Assembly (NCBI RefSeq): GCF_031157275.1
Contig: NZ_JAVIFW010000032.1
Span: 1-64,000, forward strand
From: Streptomyces sp. LHD-70
Lineage (GTDB): Bacteria; Actinomycetota; Actinomycetes; Streptomycetales; Streptomycetaceae
Direction of reading: 5' to 3'
DNA length: 64,000 bases
Shown here: piece by piece, positions 49,623 to 57,688 of the stretch
Position numbering within the stretch: the stretch's first letter is position 1
Layout: each line of letters begins with the position of its first letter
Made by a program: the position numbers and the translations under genes
Notes under the pieces: generated by a model
What the model was told of the DNA's origin: nothing
Databases searched by the model: none
What the model saw: the letters and a program-made list of their open reading frames with translations, nothing else

Positions 49623-51359
49623 ATGACCACCTACGACACCGACGTCGTCGTCATCGGAGCCGGACCGGTGGGCCTCACCCTGGCCAACCTCATCGGAGTG
49701 CGCGGCCACCGGGCCACCGTCCTCGAGGCCCGGCACGAGCTGATCGACTACCCGCGCGGCGTCGGACTCGACGACGAGTCGATCCGCACCCTGCACACCG
49801 CCGGCCTGTGGGAGCAGATCCAGCCCTTCACGGTCCCGCACCACGTGGTGCGCCTGGTCAACGGCACCGGCCAGGTGCTGGCCACGAACAACCCGCGCAC
49901 GCAGGAGTTCGGCTACCCCCGCAAGCACGGCTTCATCCAGCCCCTGGTCGACCGGGAACTCGCCGCCGGCCTCGACCGATTCGACGGCACCGGGCTGCGC
50001 TTCAGGCACCGGGTCGTGGGGATCGAGGACCGCGGCGACCACGTCGTGGTGACCGCGGAACGTCCCGGCGCCGACGACGACACCGTCGAGACGGTCACAC
50101 TGACCGCCCGCTACGCCGTCGGCTGCGAGGGCGGCAGCTCCTTCACCCGCAAATGGATGGGAGTGAGCTTCGAGGGCAAGTCCCCCTCCACCCGCTGGGT
50201 CGTGGTCGACGTCGAGAACGACCCGATCGGCACCCCCTCGGTCTACCTGGGCGCCGACCCCCGTCGCCCGTACGTCTCCATCGGCCTGCCGCAGGGCATC
50301 CGCCGCTGGGAGTTCATGCTCCACGACGACGAGCCGACCGACCTGTGCGACGACCCGGCGTTCATGCACTCACTGCTCGCCCGGCACGTCCCGGACCCCT
50401 CCGCCCTGAAGGTCATCAACCAGCGCACGTTCACCCACCACGGCCGCGTCGCCTCCGACTTCCGCAAGGGCCGGGTCTTCATCGCCGGTGACGCCGCCCA
50501 CCTGATGCCGGTCTGGCTCGGCCAGGGCTGGAACTCCGGCATCCGGGACGCGACGAACCTGGCGTGGAAGCTCACCGCCGTCCTCGCGGGTGACGCCGAC
50601 GACGCCCTGCTCGACACGTACACCATGGAGCGCCGCAAGCACGCCGCCGACATGATCGACGTGAACATGGCGGCAGGCACCGTCATGAAGATGGGCCGCT
50701 TCGGCGGCAAGGTCCGTGACGTGGCCGCCACGGCCCTCAACGCCGTCCCGAAGTGGAAGTCCTACTTCACCGAGCTGCGGTTCAAGCCGATGCCGCGCTA
50801 CGCCGCAGGCGTCGTCGTCGACCAGGCCGACCTCACTCCCGGCCGGGCACGCGCCGGGTTCAAAGGCAGGGCCGGGGGACTCGCGCCGTTCATCGACTCC
50901 GCAGGCGAACTCTCCCCCGTAGGCCTGCAGTTCATCCAGCCGCGCGTCAGCACCGCCGACGCCACCGACGTCCTCCTCGACGACGTGACCGGTAACTGGT
51001 GGACCCTCGCGACGTGGGGCACCGACCCGACGGCGTTCCTGTCCGCCGCCGATCTCGACCTCGTCCGCCGCCACCGCATCAAGCTGGTCTCGTTCATGCC
51101 GGAGACCCAGCGCACCTGGGCGCAGAAGCGGTACGCGGACTCGCCGGCGCCGGTCACCGTCGTCGGCGACACCTCCGGGGCCCTCAAGGACTGGTTCGAC
51201 GTGCGCGCCTGCGGCCTCGTCCTGCTGCGCCCCGACCGCTTCGTCGCGGCCGCCTCGCTGACCCGGCAGGCGCCCCAGGCACTCACCGCGGTCCGCACAG
51301 CCGGTTCGCTGTTCACCCCGCAGACCACGACCGCTCCCGAGGAAGGAGTACGGGCATGA
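49623..51359 (+). CDS. mhpA: 3-(3-hydroxyphenyl)propionate hydroxylase-type flavin monooxygenase, 578 aa
   Basis: This FAD-dependent class A monooxygenase hydroxylates the ring to a catechol using NAD(P)H and O2. It has the Rossmann motif VVVIGAGPVGLTLANL at the N-terminus, the ribityl-binding motif GRVFIAGDAAHLMPVWLGQGWNSGIRDATNLAWKL near residue 290 and the C-terminal thioredoxin-like domain. The length (MhpA 554 aa) and operon position fit. GAAACACCC precedes ATG 49623. Its stop overlaps the dioxygenase start. Confidence 0.93.
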   Translation: MTTYDTDVVVIGAGPVGLTLANLIGVRGHRATVLEARHELIDYPRGVGLDDESIRTLHTAGLWEQIQPFTVPHHVVRLVNGTGQVLATNNPRTQEFGYPRKHGFIQPLVDRELAAGLDRFDGTGLRFRHRVVGIEDRGDHVVVTAERPGADDDTVETVTLTARYAVGCEGGSSFTRKWMGVSFEGKSPSTRWVVVDVENDPIGTPSVYLGADPRRPYVSIGLPQGIRRWEFMLHDDEPTDLCDDPAFMHSLLARHVPDPSALKVINQRTFTHHGRVASDFRKGRVFIAGDAAHLMPVWLGQGWNSGIRDATNLAWKLTAVLAGDADDALLDTYTMERRKHAADMIDVNMAAGTVMKMGRFGGKVRDVAATALNAVPKWKSYFTELRFKPMPRYAAGVVVDQADLTPGRARAGFKGRAGGLAPFIDSAGELSPVGLQFIQPRVSTADATDVLLDDVTGNWWTLATWGTDPTAFLSAADLDLVRRHRIKLVSFMPETQRTWAQKRYADSPAPVTVVGDTSGALKDWFDVRACGLVLLRPDRFVAAASLTRQAPQALTAVRTAGSLFTPQTTTAPEEGVRA

Positions 51360-52300
51360 CCCTCGCGCTCGTCACGATGTCGCACAGCCCGCTGCTCGAT
51401 TACGCCGAGCCGCCCGCCGAGGTCGCGGGCGCGGTCCAGGGCGCCTTTGCCGCCGCGCGCGCATTCGTCGAGGAATACGACCCGACGCTGGTCGTGTCCT
51501 TCGCACCGGACCACTACAACGGCTTCTTCTACGACCTGATGCCACCGTTCTGCATCGGCTACCAGGCCCTGGGCGTCGGAGACTACGGCACCACCGCAGG
51601 GCCGCTGAACGTGCCCGCCGAGCGCGCCGAGAAGCTGGCCCAGTGGGTCGCCGAACGCGATGTCGACGTGGCCATCTCACGCCGTATGGAGGTCGACCAC
51701 GGGGCGATCCAGCCGCTCGAGATCCTCTTCGGCGGCATCGACACCGTGCCGACCATCCCGGTCTTCGTCAACGGCGTCGCCGAGCCGTTCGTGACCATGC
51801 GGCGCGTGCGCAGGCTCGGCGAGACCATCGGCGGCTTCCTGGCCACACTCAAGGACGAACGGGTCCTCGTCGTGGGTTCGGGCGGACTGTCGCACGACCC
51901 GCCGGTGCCGCAGTGGGCCACCGCCGGCGAAGCCGCACGCGCGATGCTGCTCAACGGCCGCCGTCCGACGGCGGCCGCGCGGGACGCCCGCCAGCAGCGG
52001 GTCATCGACACGGCGAAGGCGTTCACGGCGGGCACGGCCGCCATCCGCGACCTCAACCCCGAATGGGACCGGAACCTGATGGCGACGCTGGCCTCCGGCG
52101 ACCTGTCTCCTGTCGACGCCATGACCCCGCGTCAGATGGCCGAGGACGCGGGCAACTCCGCGCACGAGGTCCGCACCTGGGTGGCCGCGTTCGCGGCGCT
52201 CGGCGCGGCCGGCCCGTACGAGGTGGAGCACTCGTTCTACCGTCCGATCCGGGAGTACATCGCCGGGTTCGGCGTCATGGCGGCACGCACGGCCGCATGA
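51356..52300 (+). CDS. mhpB: 2,3-dihydroxyphenylpropionate 1,2-dioxygenase-type extradiol enzyme, 314 aa
   Basis: This is an LigB-fold class III extradiol dioxygenase that opens the catechol ring by meta-cleavage using Fe(II). It starts LVTMSHSPLLDY, and the first conserved His is in MSHSP. FAPDHYNGFFYDLMPPFCIG carries the active-site His/Asp region, and the late ...GSGGLSHDPPVPQ carries a further His. ATG 51356 overlaps the upstream stop as ATGA, so it is coupled to mhpA. The length equals that of E. coli MhpB (314 aa). Confidence 0.94.
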   Translation: MTLALVTMSHSPLLDYAEPPAEVAGAVQGAFAAARAFVEEYDPTLVVSFAPDHYNGFFYDLMPPFCIGYQALGVGDYGTTAGPLNVPAERAEKLAQWVAERDVDVAISRRMEVDHGAIQPLEILFGGIDTVPTIPVFVNGVAEPFVTMRRVRRLGETIGGFLATLKDERVLVVGSGGLSHDPPVPQWATAGEAARAMLLNGRRPTAAARDARQQRVIDTAKAFTAGTAAIRDLNPEWDRNLMATLASGDLSPVDAMTPRQMAEDAGNSAHEVRTWVAAFAALGAAGPYEVEHSFYRPIREYIAGFGVMAARTAA

Positions 52301-52400
52301 ATGCTCCGCCCGGACCCGGAGGGCCAGATCCCCGTCCGGGACCGCAAGGCGCTCCCCGTACAGTCGAATTCTCCCCACCGCAGAGAAGGGCGGAGCCGGC

Positions 52401-53165
52401 ATGAACGAGAGCGGCCCCAGCGGTGTCCTTGCCAAGGCGCTTGCCGTCCTCCAGGCGTTCACCGTCGACGACACGACGCTGGGATTCGCCGAACTCCAAC
52501 GCCGCACGGAGTTTCCCAAGGCCACCCTGCACCGCGTCCTCGGCGATCTCGTGGCCGCGAAACTGCTCGACCGCGTGGACGGCCGCTACCGCCTGTCCGG
52601 GCTCGTCTTCGAACTCGGCATGCGCGCTTCGGTCGAACGGGGCCTGCTTGAGGTGGCGACCCCGTTCATGGAGGACCTGTACGTGCGCACGCACGAGCTG
52701 GTCCACCTGGGGGTCCGCGAAGGATCCGAGGTGGTGTACGTGGCGAAGATGGGCGGCCACCAGCAGGCCGCCTCCCCCTCCCGCCTCGGCGGACGCATGC
52801 CGTTGCACTCGACGGCCCTCGGGAAGGTGCTCCTGGCGCACGCGCCCGACGATGTCCGCGAGGCCGTCCTGCGCGGACCGAAGGAACGCCGGGCCCCCAG
52901 GACCATCACCAACGTCGACGTCCTGGCACGCCAGCTCGCCGACGTCGCCACAACGGGGGTCGCCTTCGAGTACGAGGAGTCGGCCGTCGGCATCGTGTGC
53001 GTGGCGTCGGGGATCTTCGGCCCGGCGGACGAACTCCTCGGCGCCGTCAGTGTCACCGGTCCGGTGCACCGCTTCCAGCCGTCCCGGCACGCCGCGGCCG
53101 TCCGCGCGGCGGCGGCCGGGATCAGCGTCACGCTCGGGCGGCGAGCAGAGCTGCGCCGGCACTGA
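52401..53165 (+). CDS. IclR-family transcriptional regulator (2), 254 aa
   Basis: The N-terminal winged helix VLAKALAVLQAFTVDDTTLGFAELQRRTEFPKATLHRVLGDLV and the effector domain with GSEVVYVAKM, MPLHSTALGKVLLAH and AFEYEESAVGIVCVASGIFG match the IclR family. GGGCGGAGC precedes ATG 52401. It lies in the middle of the pathway, after mhpB and 102 bases before mhpD, and the palindrome at 53207 is its likely site. Confidence 0.92.
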   Translation: MNESGPSGVLAKALAVLQAFTVDDTTLGFAELQRRTEFPKATLHRVLGDLVAAKLLDRVDGRYRLSGLVFELGMRASVERGLLEVATPFMEDLYVRTHELVHLGVREGSEVVYVAKMGGHQQAASPSRLGGRMPLHSTALGKVLLAHAPDDVREAVLRGPKERRAPRTITNVDVLARQLADVATTGVAFEYEESAVGIVCVASGIFGPADELLGAVSVTGPVHRFQPSRHAAAVRAAAAGISVTLGRRAELRRH

Positions 53166-53181
53166 CGCCGCCGAACGCCCC

Positions 53182-53202
53182 CTTCCGACTTCCGACTTCC
53201 GA
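53182..53202. repeat. Three tandem CTTCCGA heptamers
   Basis: CTTCCGA is repeated three times without change just after the IclR stop and immediately before the palindrome upstream of mhpD. Confidence 0.8.
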
Positions 53203-53206
53203 CGAC

Positions 53207-53225
53207 AGTTCCGTCTCACGGAACT
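53207..53225. promoter_or_regulatory. Palindrome upstream of mhpD
   Basis: AGTTCCG-TCTCA-CGGAACT is a perfect 7-bp inverted repeat followed by a short T run, 43 bases before mhpD. IclR operators have this size and symmetry. A weak terminator for the IclR gene is an alternative reading. Confidence 0.55.
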
Positions 53226-53267
53226 TTTTCCTGGGCGTCGGTCGGACCCATTGTCCAAGCTGGAGAC

Positions 53268-54122
53268 ATGAACGAGACCCCCCGCGGCAGCGGTGCCGTG
53301 ACCAAGGCCGCACAGCGTTTGCTGCAGGCCTCCGCCGACCGTGCCCCCTGCACTCCGGTACGCGATCTGATCGGCGCCGACGACGTGAAGTCCGCCTACG
53401 CCGTACAGGAGTTGCTCACCGCGCACCGCCTGGAGAGCGGCGCCCGCGTCACCGGGCGCAAGATCGGCCTGACCTCTCCCGCCGTACAGGCCCAACTCGG
53501 CGTGGACCAGCCGGACTTCGGCGTCCTCTTCGACGACATGCAGGTCACCGACGGCGCACCCGTGCCCACCGGGCGCCTCATCCAGCCGAAGGTCGAGGCG
53601 GAGATCGCCTTCGTCCTCGGGACGGACCTCGCCGAGGGCCCGCTCGACGACGAGCAGGTGCGGGCCGCAGTGGCCTACGCCAGCCCCGCCCTCGAGATCG
53701 TGGACAGCCGCATCGCCGACTGGGACATCACCTTCGGTGACACGGTCGCCGACAACGGTTCGAGCGCCCTGTACGTGCTGGGCCGGGCGCAGCGGCCCCT
53801 CGCCCAGTTCGAGCCGGTCGACGCCCGCATGACGCTCGCCCGAGCAGGCGAGACCGTCTCCAGCGGCACCGGCGCGGCCTGCCTCGGCGACCCGCTGGGC
53901 GCACTGGCCTGGCTGGCCCGTACCGCCCGCGAGGTCGGCTCCCCGCTGCGCGCCGGTGAAGTCGTCCTCTCCGGCGCACTCGGCCCGATGGTGGTCGCCC
54001 AGGCCGGCGACGCGTTCACCGCCGACATCACGGGCCTCGGCTCGGTCTCCGTCCGCTTCCCTGCGCCGGACGCGTCCGGCGCAGCCCCCGAAACCGCCTC
54101 CGACGAAGGAGCCTCCGCATGA
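53268..54122 (+). CDS. mhpD: 2-keto-4-pentenoate (2-hydroxypentadienoate) hydratase, 284 aa
   Basis: This enzyme hydrates 2-hydroxypenta-2,4-dienoate to 4-hydroxy-2-oxopentanoate. It belongs to the fumarylacetoacetase-like superfamily: VTGRKIGLTSPAVQ near residue 62, the metal-binding ...PKVEAEIAFVLG near residue 106 with the Glu pair, and LEIVDSRI.DW..T..DTVADNGSSA. GGAGA precedes ATG 53268. Its stop overlaps mhpF as ATGA. Confidence 0.94.
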   Translation: MNETPRGSGAVTKAAQRLLQASADRAPCTPVRDLIGADDVKSAYAVQELLTAHRLESGARVTGRKIGLTSPAVQAQLGVDQPDFGVLFDDMQVTDGAPVPTGRLIQPKVEAEIAFVLGTDLAEGPLDDEQVRAAVAYASPALEIVDSRIADWDITFGDTVADNGSSALYVLGRAQRPLAQFEPVDARMTLARAGETVSSGTGAACLGDPLGALAWLARTAREVGSPLRAGEVVLSGALGPMVVAQAGDAFTADITGLGSVSVRFPAPDASGAAPETASDEGASA

Positions 54123-55066
54123 AGACCAAGGTGGCCATCATCGGCTCGGGCAACATCGGCACCGACCTGATGATCAAGGTGCTGCGGCTGTCCGACACCC
54201 TGGAGATGGGCGCGATGGTCGGCATCGACACCGCCTCCGACGGCCTGGCCCGCGCCCGGCGGCTCGGCGTCCCGGTCACGGCCGAGGGTGTCGAGGGCCT
54301 GGTCCGGATGGACGGCTTCGAAGACATCGGGATCGTCTTCGACGCCACCTCCGCCAAGGCGCATGTCGCCAACGCCGCGGTGCTCGCCCCGCACGGCAAG
54401 CAGCTCATCGACCTGACCCCGGCGGCCATCGGCCCGATGGTCATCCCGGCGGTCAACCTCGCCGAGCACGTCGCCGCCGAGAACGTCAACATGGTCACCT
54501 GCGGCGGCCAGGCCACGATCCCCGTCGTCGCCGCGATCTCCCGGGTCGCCCCGGTGCCGTACGCCGAGATCGTCGCGTCCATCGCGTCGAAGAGCGCCGG
54601 CCCCGGTACCCGCGCCAACATCGACGAGTTCACGGAGACCACCAGCCACGCCATCGAGGCCGTGGGCGGCGCGGGGCGCGGCAAGGCCGTCATCGTCCTG
54701 AACCCGGCCGAGCCGCCGCTGATCATGCGTGACACGGTGCTCGCCCTGGTGAACGCCCCGGACGAGACCGCACACGACGCGATCCGCGCCTCCATCGCCG
54801 CGATGGTCGAGCAGGTATCGGCGTACGTACCCGGCTACCGGCTCAAGCAGCAGGTGCAGATCACGCCGGTCCCGGCCGACCAGCCGGTGCACACCCTGAC
54901 CGCCGACCCGGTCACCCACCAGGTGTCGGTCTTCCTCGAAGTGGAGGGCGCCGCGCACTACCTGCCCGCCTACGCCGGCAACCTCGACATCATGACCAGC
55001 GCGGCCGTCCGCATGGCCGAGGCCATGGCCGCTCACAGCAACGAACTCCAGGGAGCGGACGCATGA
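54119..55066 (+). CDS. mhpF: Acetaldehyde dehydrogenase (acylating), 315 aa
   Basis: This enzyme converts acetaldehyde, CoA and NAD+ to acetyl-CoA. It has the N-terminal Rossmann motif VAIIGSGNIGTDLM and the catalytic cysteine in NMVTCGGQATIP near residue 129. The conserved IASKSAGPGTRANIDEFTETTS and the long C-terminal ...PVHTLT..PVTHQVSVFLEVEGAAHYLPAYAGNLDIMTSAA are present. ATGA junctions lie at both ends. In these pathways it forms a complex with the aldolase encoded next, channelling acetaldehyde. Confidence 0.96.
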   Translation: MKTKVAIIGSGNIGTDLMIKVLRLSDTLEMGAMVGIDTASDGLARARRLGVPVTAEGVEGLVRMDGFEDIGIVFDATSAKAHVANAAVLAPHGKQLIDLTPAAIGPMVIPAVNLAEHVAAENVNMVTCGGQATIPVVAAISRVAPVPYAEIVASIASKSAGPGTRANIDEFTETTSHAIEAVGGAGRGKAVIVLNPAEPPLIMRDTVLALVNAPDETAHDAIRASIAAMVEQVSAYVPGYRLKQQVQITPVPADQPVHTLTADPVTHQVSVFLEVEGAAHYLPAYAGNLDIMTSAAVRMAEAMAAHSNELQGADA

Positions 55067-56076
55067 CCGTCGACAGGCTCTTCATCCAGGACGTCACCCT
55101 GCGGGACGGCATGCACGCCATCCGCCACCGCATCGAGCCGGAGCAACTCGGCACGATCGTCGCCGCGCTTGACGCCGCCGGAGTCGACGGCATCGAGGTC
55201 TCGCACGGCGACGGCCTCGCGGGCGGTTCCCTCAACTACGGTCCCGGCAGCCACACCGACTGGGAGTGGATCGAGACCGCCGCCGCGCACATCGAGAACG
55301 CCCGCCTCACCACGCTGCTGCTGCCCGGCATCGGCACCATCGAGGAACTCAAGCAGGCCTACGCCCTCGGCGTGCGCTCCGTCCGCGTGGCCACCCACTG
55401 CACGGAGGCCGATGTCTCCGCACAACACATCGCCACCGCCCGCGAGTTGGGCATGGATGTCTCCGGCTTCCTGATGATGAGCCACATGGCCGACGCGAAG
55501 ACCCTCGCGGACCAGGCCAGGCTGATGGAGTCGTACGGAGCGAACTGCGTGTACGTCACCGACTCCGGTGGCCGTCTGATGATGGACGGCGTTCGCGACC
55601 GCATCCGCGCCTACCGGGACGTCCTCGACCCGGCGACCGAGATCGGCGTCCACGCGCACGAGAACCTCTCCCTCTCGGTCGCCAACTCGATGATCGCCGT
55701 CGAGGAGGGCGTCACCCGGGTCGACGCCTCGCTCGCCGGCCAGGGCGCGGGCGCGGGCAACACCCCGCTGGAGGCATTCATCGCCGTCGCGAACCTCAAC
55801 GGCTGGAACCACGCCTGCGACCTGTTCGCACTGCAGGACGCCGCCGACGACCTGGTCCGCCCACTCCAGGACCGCCCCGTCCGCGTCGACCGCGAGACGC
55901 TGACACTCGGATACGCCGGGGTGTACGGCTCCTTCCTCCGCCATGCGGAGACGGCAGCGGAGCGCTACGGCGTCGACGTCCGTTCCATCCTGGTGGCGGT
56001 CGGCGAGCGAGGTCTCGTCGGCGGCCAGGAAGACATGATCGTCGACGTGGCGCTGGGCCTGGCTGAGTCCGGCTGA
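55063..56076 (+). CDS. mhpE: 4-hydroxy-2-oxovalerate aldolase, 337 aa
   Basis: This Mn2+-dependent TIM-barrel aldolase cleaves 4-hydroxy-2-oxopentanoate to pyruvate and acetaldehyde. It starts FIQDVTLRDGMHAIRH with the catalytic RDGxH. The metal-binding HAHENLSLSVAN near residue 200 and GAGAGNTPLEAF are conserved, and the C-terminal communication domain, needed for the complex with MhpF, is intact. ATG 55063 overlaps the upstream stop. It ends the pathway operon. Confidence 0.96.
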   Translation: MTVDRLFIQDVTLRDGMHAIRHRIEPEQLGTIVAALDAAGVDGIEVSHGDGLAGGSLNYGPGSHTDWEWIETAAAHIENARLTTLLLPGIGTIEELKQAYALGVRSVRVATHCTEADVSAQHIATARELGMDVSGFLMMSHMADAKTLADQARLMESYGANCVYVTDSGGRLMMDGVRDRIRAYRDVLDPATEIGVHAHENLSLSVANSMIAVEEGVTRVDASLAGQGAGAGNTPLEAFIAVANLNGWNHACDLFALQDAADDLVRPLQDRPVRVDRETLTLGYAGVYGSFLRHAETAAERYGVDVRSILVAVGERGLVGGQEDMIVDVALGLAESG

Positions 56077-56236
56077 CCCACGGAAGAGTGACGGCCGGGG
56101 CCCGGACGGCGATCGGCAACGCCGGAGCGGCGTCCATCCGCAAGCCGGCCGTCGAGCCCTCTCCGAACCTGGCTCCGTGCCGTCACTTCGGGGCTTTGCC
56201 ACGTCTCTGTGCGAAACATAAACGAGAGGTCGCTTT

Positions 56237-57436
56237 GTGTGTGATGTCATCCGTCGAACGCCGGCAACCAGCAGCTTGTCGCGTCGATCCCTCATCGCTA
56301 CCCTCACCGCGGGCGCCGGGGCCGTCGCCGTAGGCGCGACTCCCGCGCAGGCGCGCGGGAACGCGCAGGAACCGGAGGCGTCCCGGGCACCGCTGCGGGC
56401 TGACGGCCATACAACCCGTCTGGTCCTGCTGGGCACGGCCGGCGGCCCCCCGTGGTGGCCGAACAGCAACCGTGAGGGCATATCCTCCGCGCTGGTCGTC
56501 GGCGATCGCTACTACGTGATCGACGCCGGGGACGGCGTCGGCAGGCAACTCCGCAAAGCCCGCCTGGGCAGCTGGCAGAACGACCTGGGCGGCCCCCTGG
56601 ACAAGCTCGCCGGAGTCTTCCTGACGCACCTGCACTCCGACCACATCGTCGATCTGAACAACCTGCTGACCGAAGGGCTGTCCAACGGGATACCCCGTGC
56701 CGACCTGCCCATCCCGCTCATCGGCCCGGGGAACCGCGGTGCACTGCCCCCGCTGTTCGGCCCCGATCCGACTCCTCCGGTGGTCGCCCCGGAGAACCCG
56801 ACCCCAGGGACGCGGGAGATGTGGGAGGCGATGGTGCGCGCCTACGCCACCGACTTCAACGACCGGGCCCGCGACAGCCGCAAGCCCGTCCCCGACCAGT
56901 TCGTCGATGCCCGGGACGTCGTCCTGCCCTCATGGGCTACCGATGACCCGAACGGCGCCCCCGCCCCCGACATGGCCCCCGTCCCCGTATACGAGGACGA
57001 CCGCATCCGTGTCACCGGCACCCTCGTCGACCACGCTCCTGTCTTCCCCGCCCTCGCCTACCGCTTCGACACGGAGGACGGTTCCGTCGTCTTCTCCGGC
57101 GACACCGCGCCGTGCGACAACCTGGTGCGCCTGGCCAGGGACGCGGACGTACTGGTGCACGAGGTCATCGACCGCACCTGGCCGGAGTCGATGTTCCCGG
57201 AGCCCCGGACTCCCGCACAGGAGGCATCGCTCCACCACCTGCTCAACGCACACACAACGGTCGAGGACGTCGGCCCCGTCGCCGAACGTGCCGGGGTGCG
57301 CACACTCGTCCTGTCCCACCTGGTGCCGGGCAACAGGCCGGACTCGGTGTGGCGCGAGGCCCGGCACGGATTCTCCGGACGACTCGTGATCGGACACGAC
57401 CTCGACGAGGTGGGGATCGGCGAACGCCGAAGGTGA
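56237..57436 (+). CDS. Tat-exported metallo-beta-lactamase-fold hydrolase, 399 aa
   Basis: The N-terminus SLSRRSLIATLTAGAGAVAVGA is a twin-arginine signal with cleavage near AQA, so the metal-loaded protein is exported. The fold motif FLTHLHSDHIVDL near residue 125 provides HxHxDH, and DTAPCDNL, VHEV and a late LVLSHLVPG supply further metal ligands. The layout resembles RNase Z/arylsulfatase-like members (about 330-400 aa), not beta-lactamases. GTG 56237 follows GAGAGG. It stands alone after the mhp operon; the substrate is unknown. Confidence 0.88.
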   Translation: MCDVIRRTPATSSLSRRSLIATLTAGAGAVAVGATPAQARGNAQEPEASRAPLRADGHTTRLVLLGTAGGPPWWPNSNREGISSALVVGDRYYVIDAGDGVGRQLRKARLGSWQNDLGGPLDKLAGVFLTHLHSDHIVDLNNLLTEGLSNGIPRADLPIPLIGPGNRGALPPLFGPDPTPPVVAPENPTPGTREMWEAMVRAYATDFNDRARDSRKPVPDQFVDARDVVLPSWATDDPNGAPAPDMAPVPVYEDDRIRVTGTLVDHAPVFPALAYRFDTEDGSVVFSGDTAPCDNLVRLARDADVLVHEVIDRTWPESMFPEPRTPAQEASLHHLLNAHTTVEDVGPVAERAGVRTLVLSHLVPGNRPDSVWREARHGFSGRLVIGHDLDEVGIGERRR

Positions 57437-57688
57437 CTCGGCTCGTTCCCGCGCAGCGACGGGTCTGACCGGCTACACCGCCAGGGCTGACACGACCGTT
57501 GACCGGGATGGCGACGCCGCCGGCAACACCAAGCTCGCCTCAGCCCTACGAGAGCGCGAGGGTGAGTTGGCGGCGTAGCCATGGGCTGCTCCCGCCGTGT
57601 TGCGTGGTGTCCCGTGCGCGGTAGTAGTGAGCTTGTTCCGCTTTGACGGACATCTGAGATCAGGGGCCCTGCCCCGGAAGGATGTCCA
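57437..57688. other. Non-coding stretch of about 250 bases
   Basis: I see no gene with recognisable motifs. The GGACATCTGAGATCAGGGGCC part around 57650 resembles an IS end, but no transposase gene adjoins it. Confidence 0.4.

Noticed and set aside
55033..56481. Minus-strand frame opposite mhpE
   Set aside because: Shadow of mhpE, which has all catalytic motifs and coupled starts.
56237..57436. Beta-lactamase resistance gene
   Set aside because: The HxHxDH fold is present, but the length, Tat signal and motif order fit RNase Z/arylsulfatase-like hydrolases; nothing indicates beta-lactam activity.
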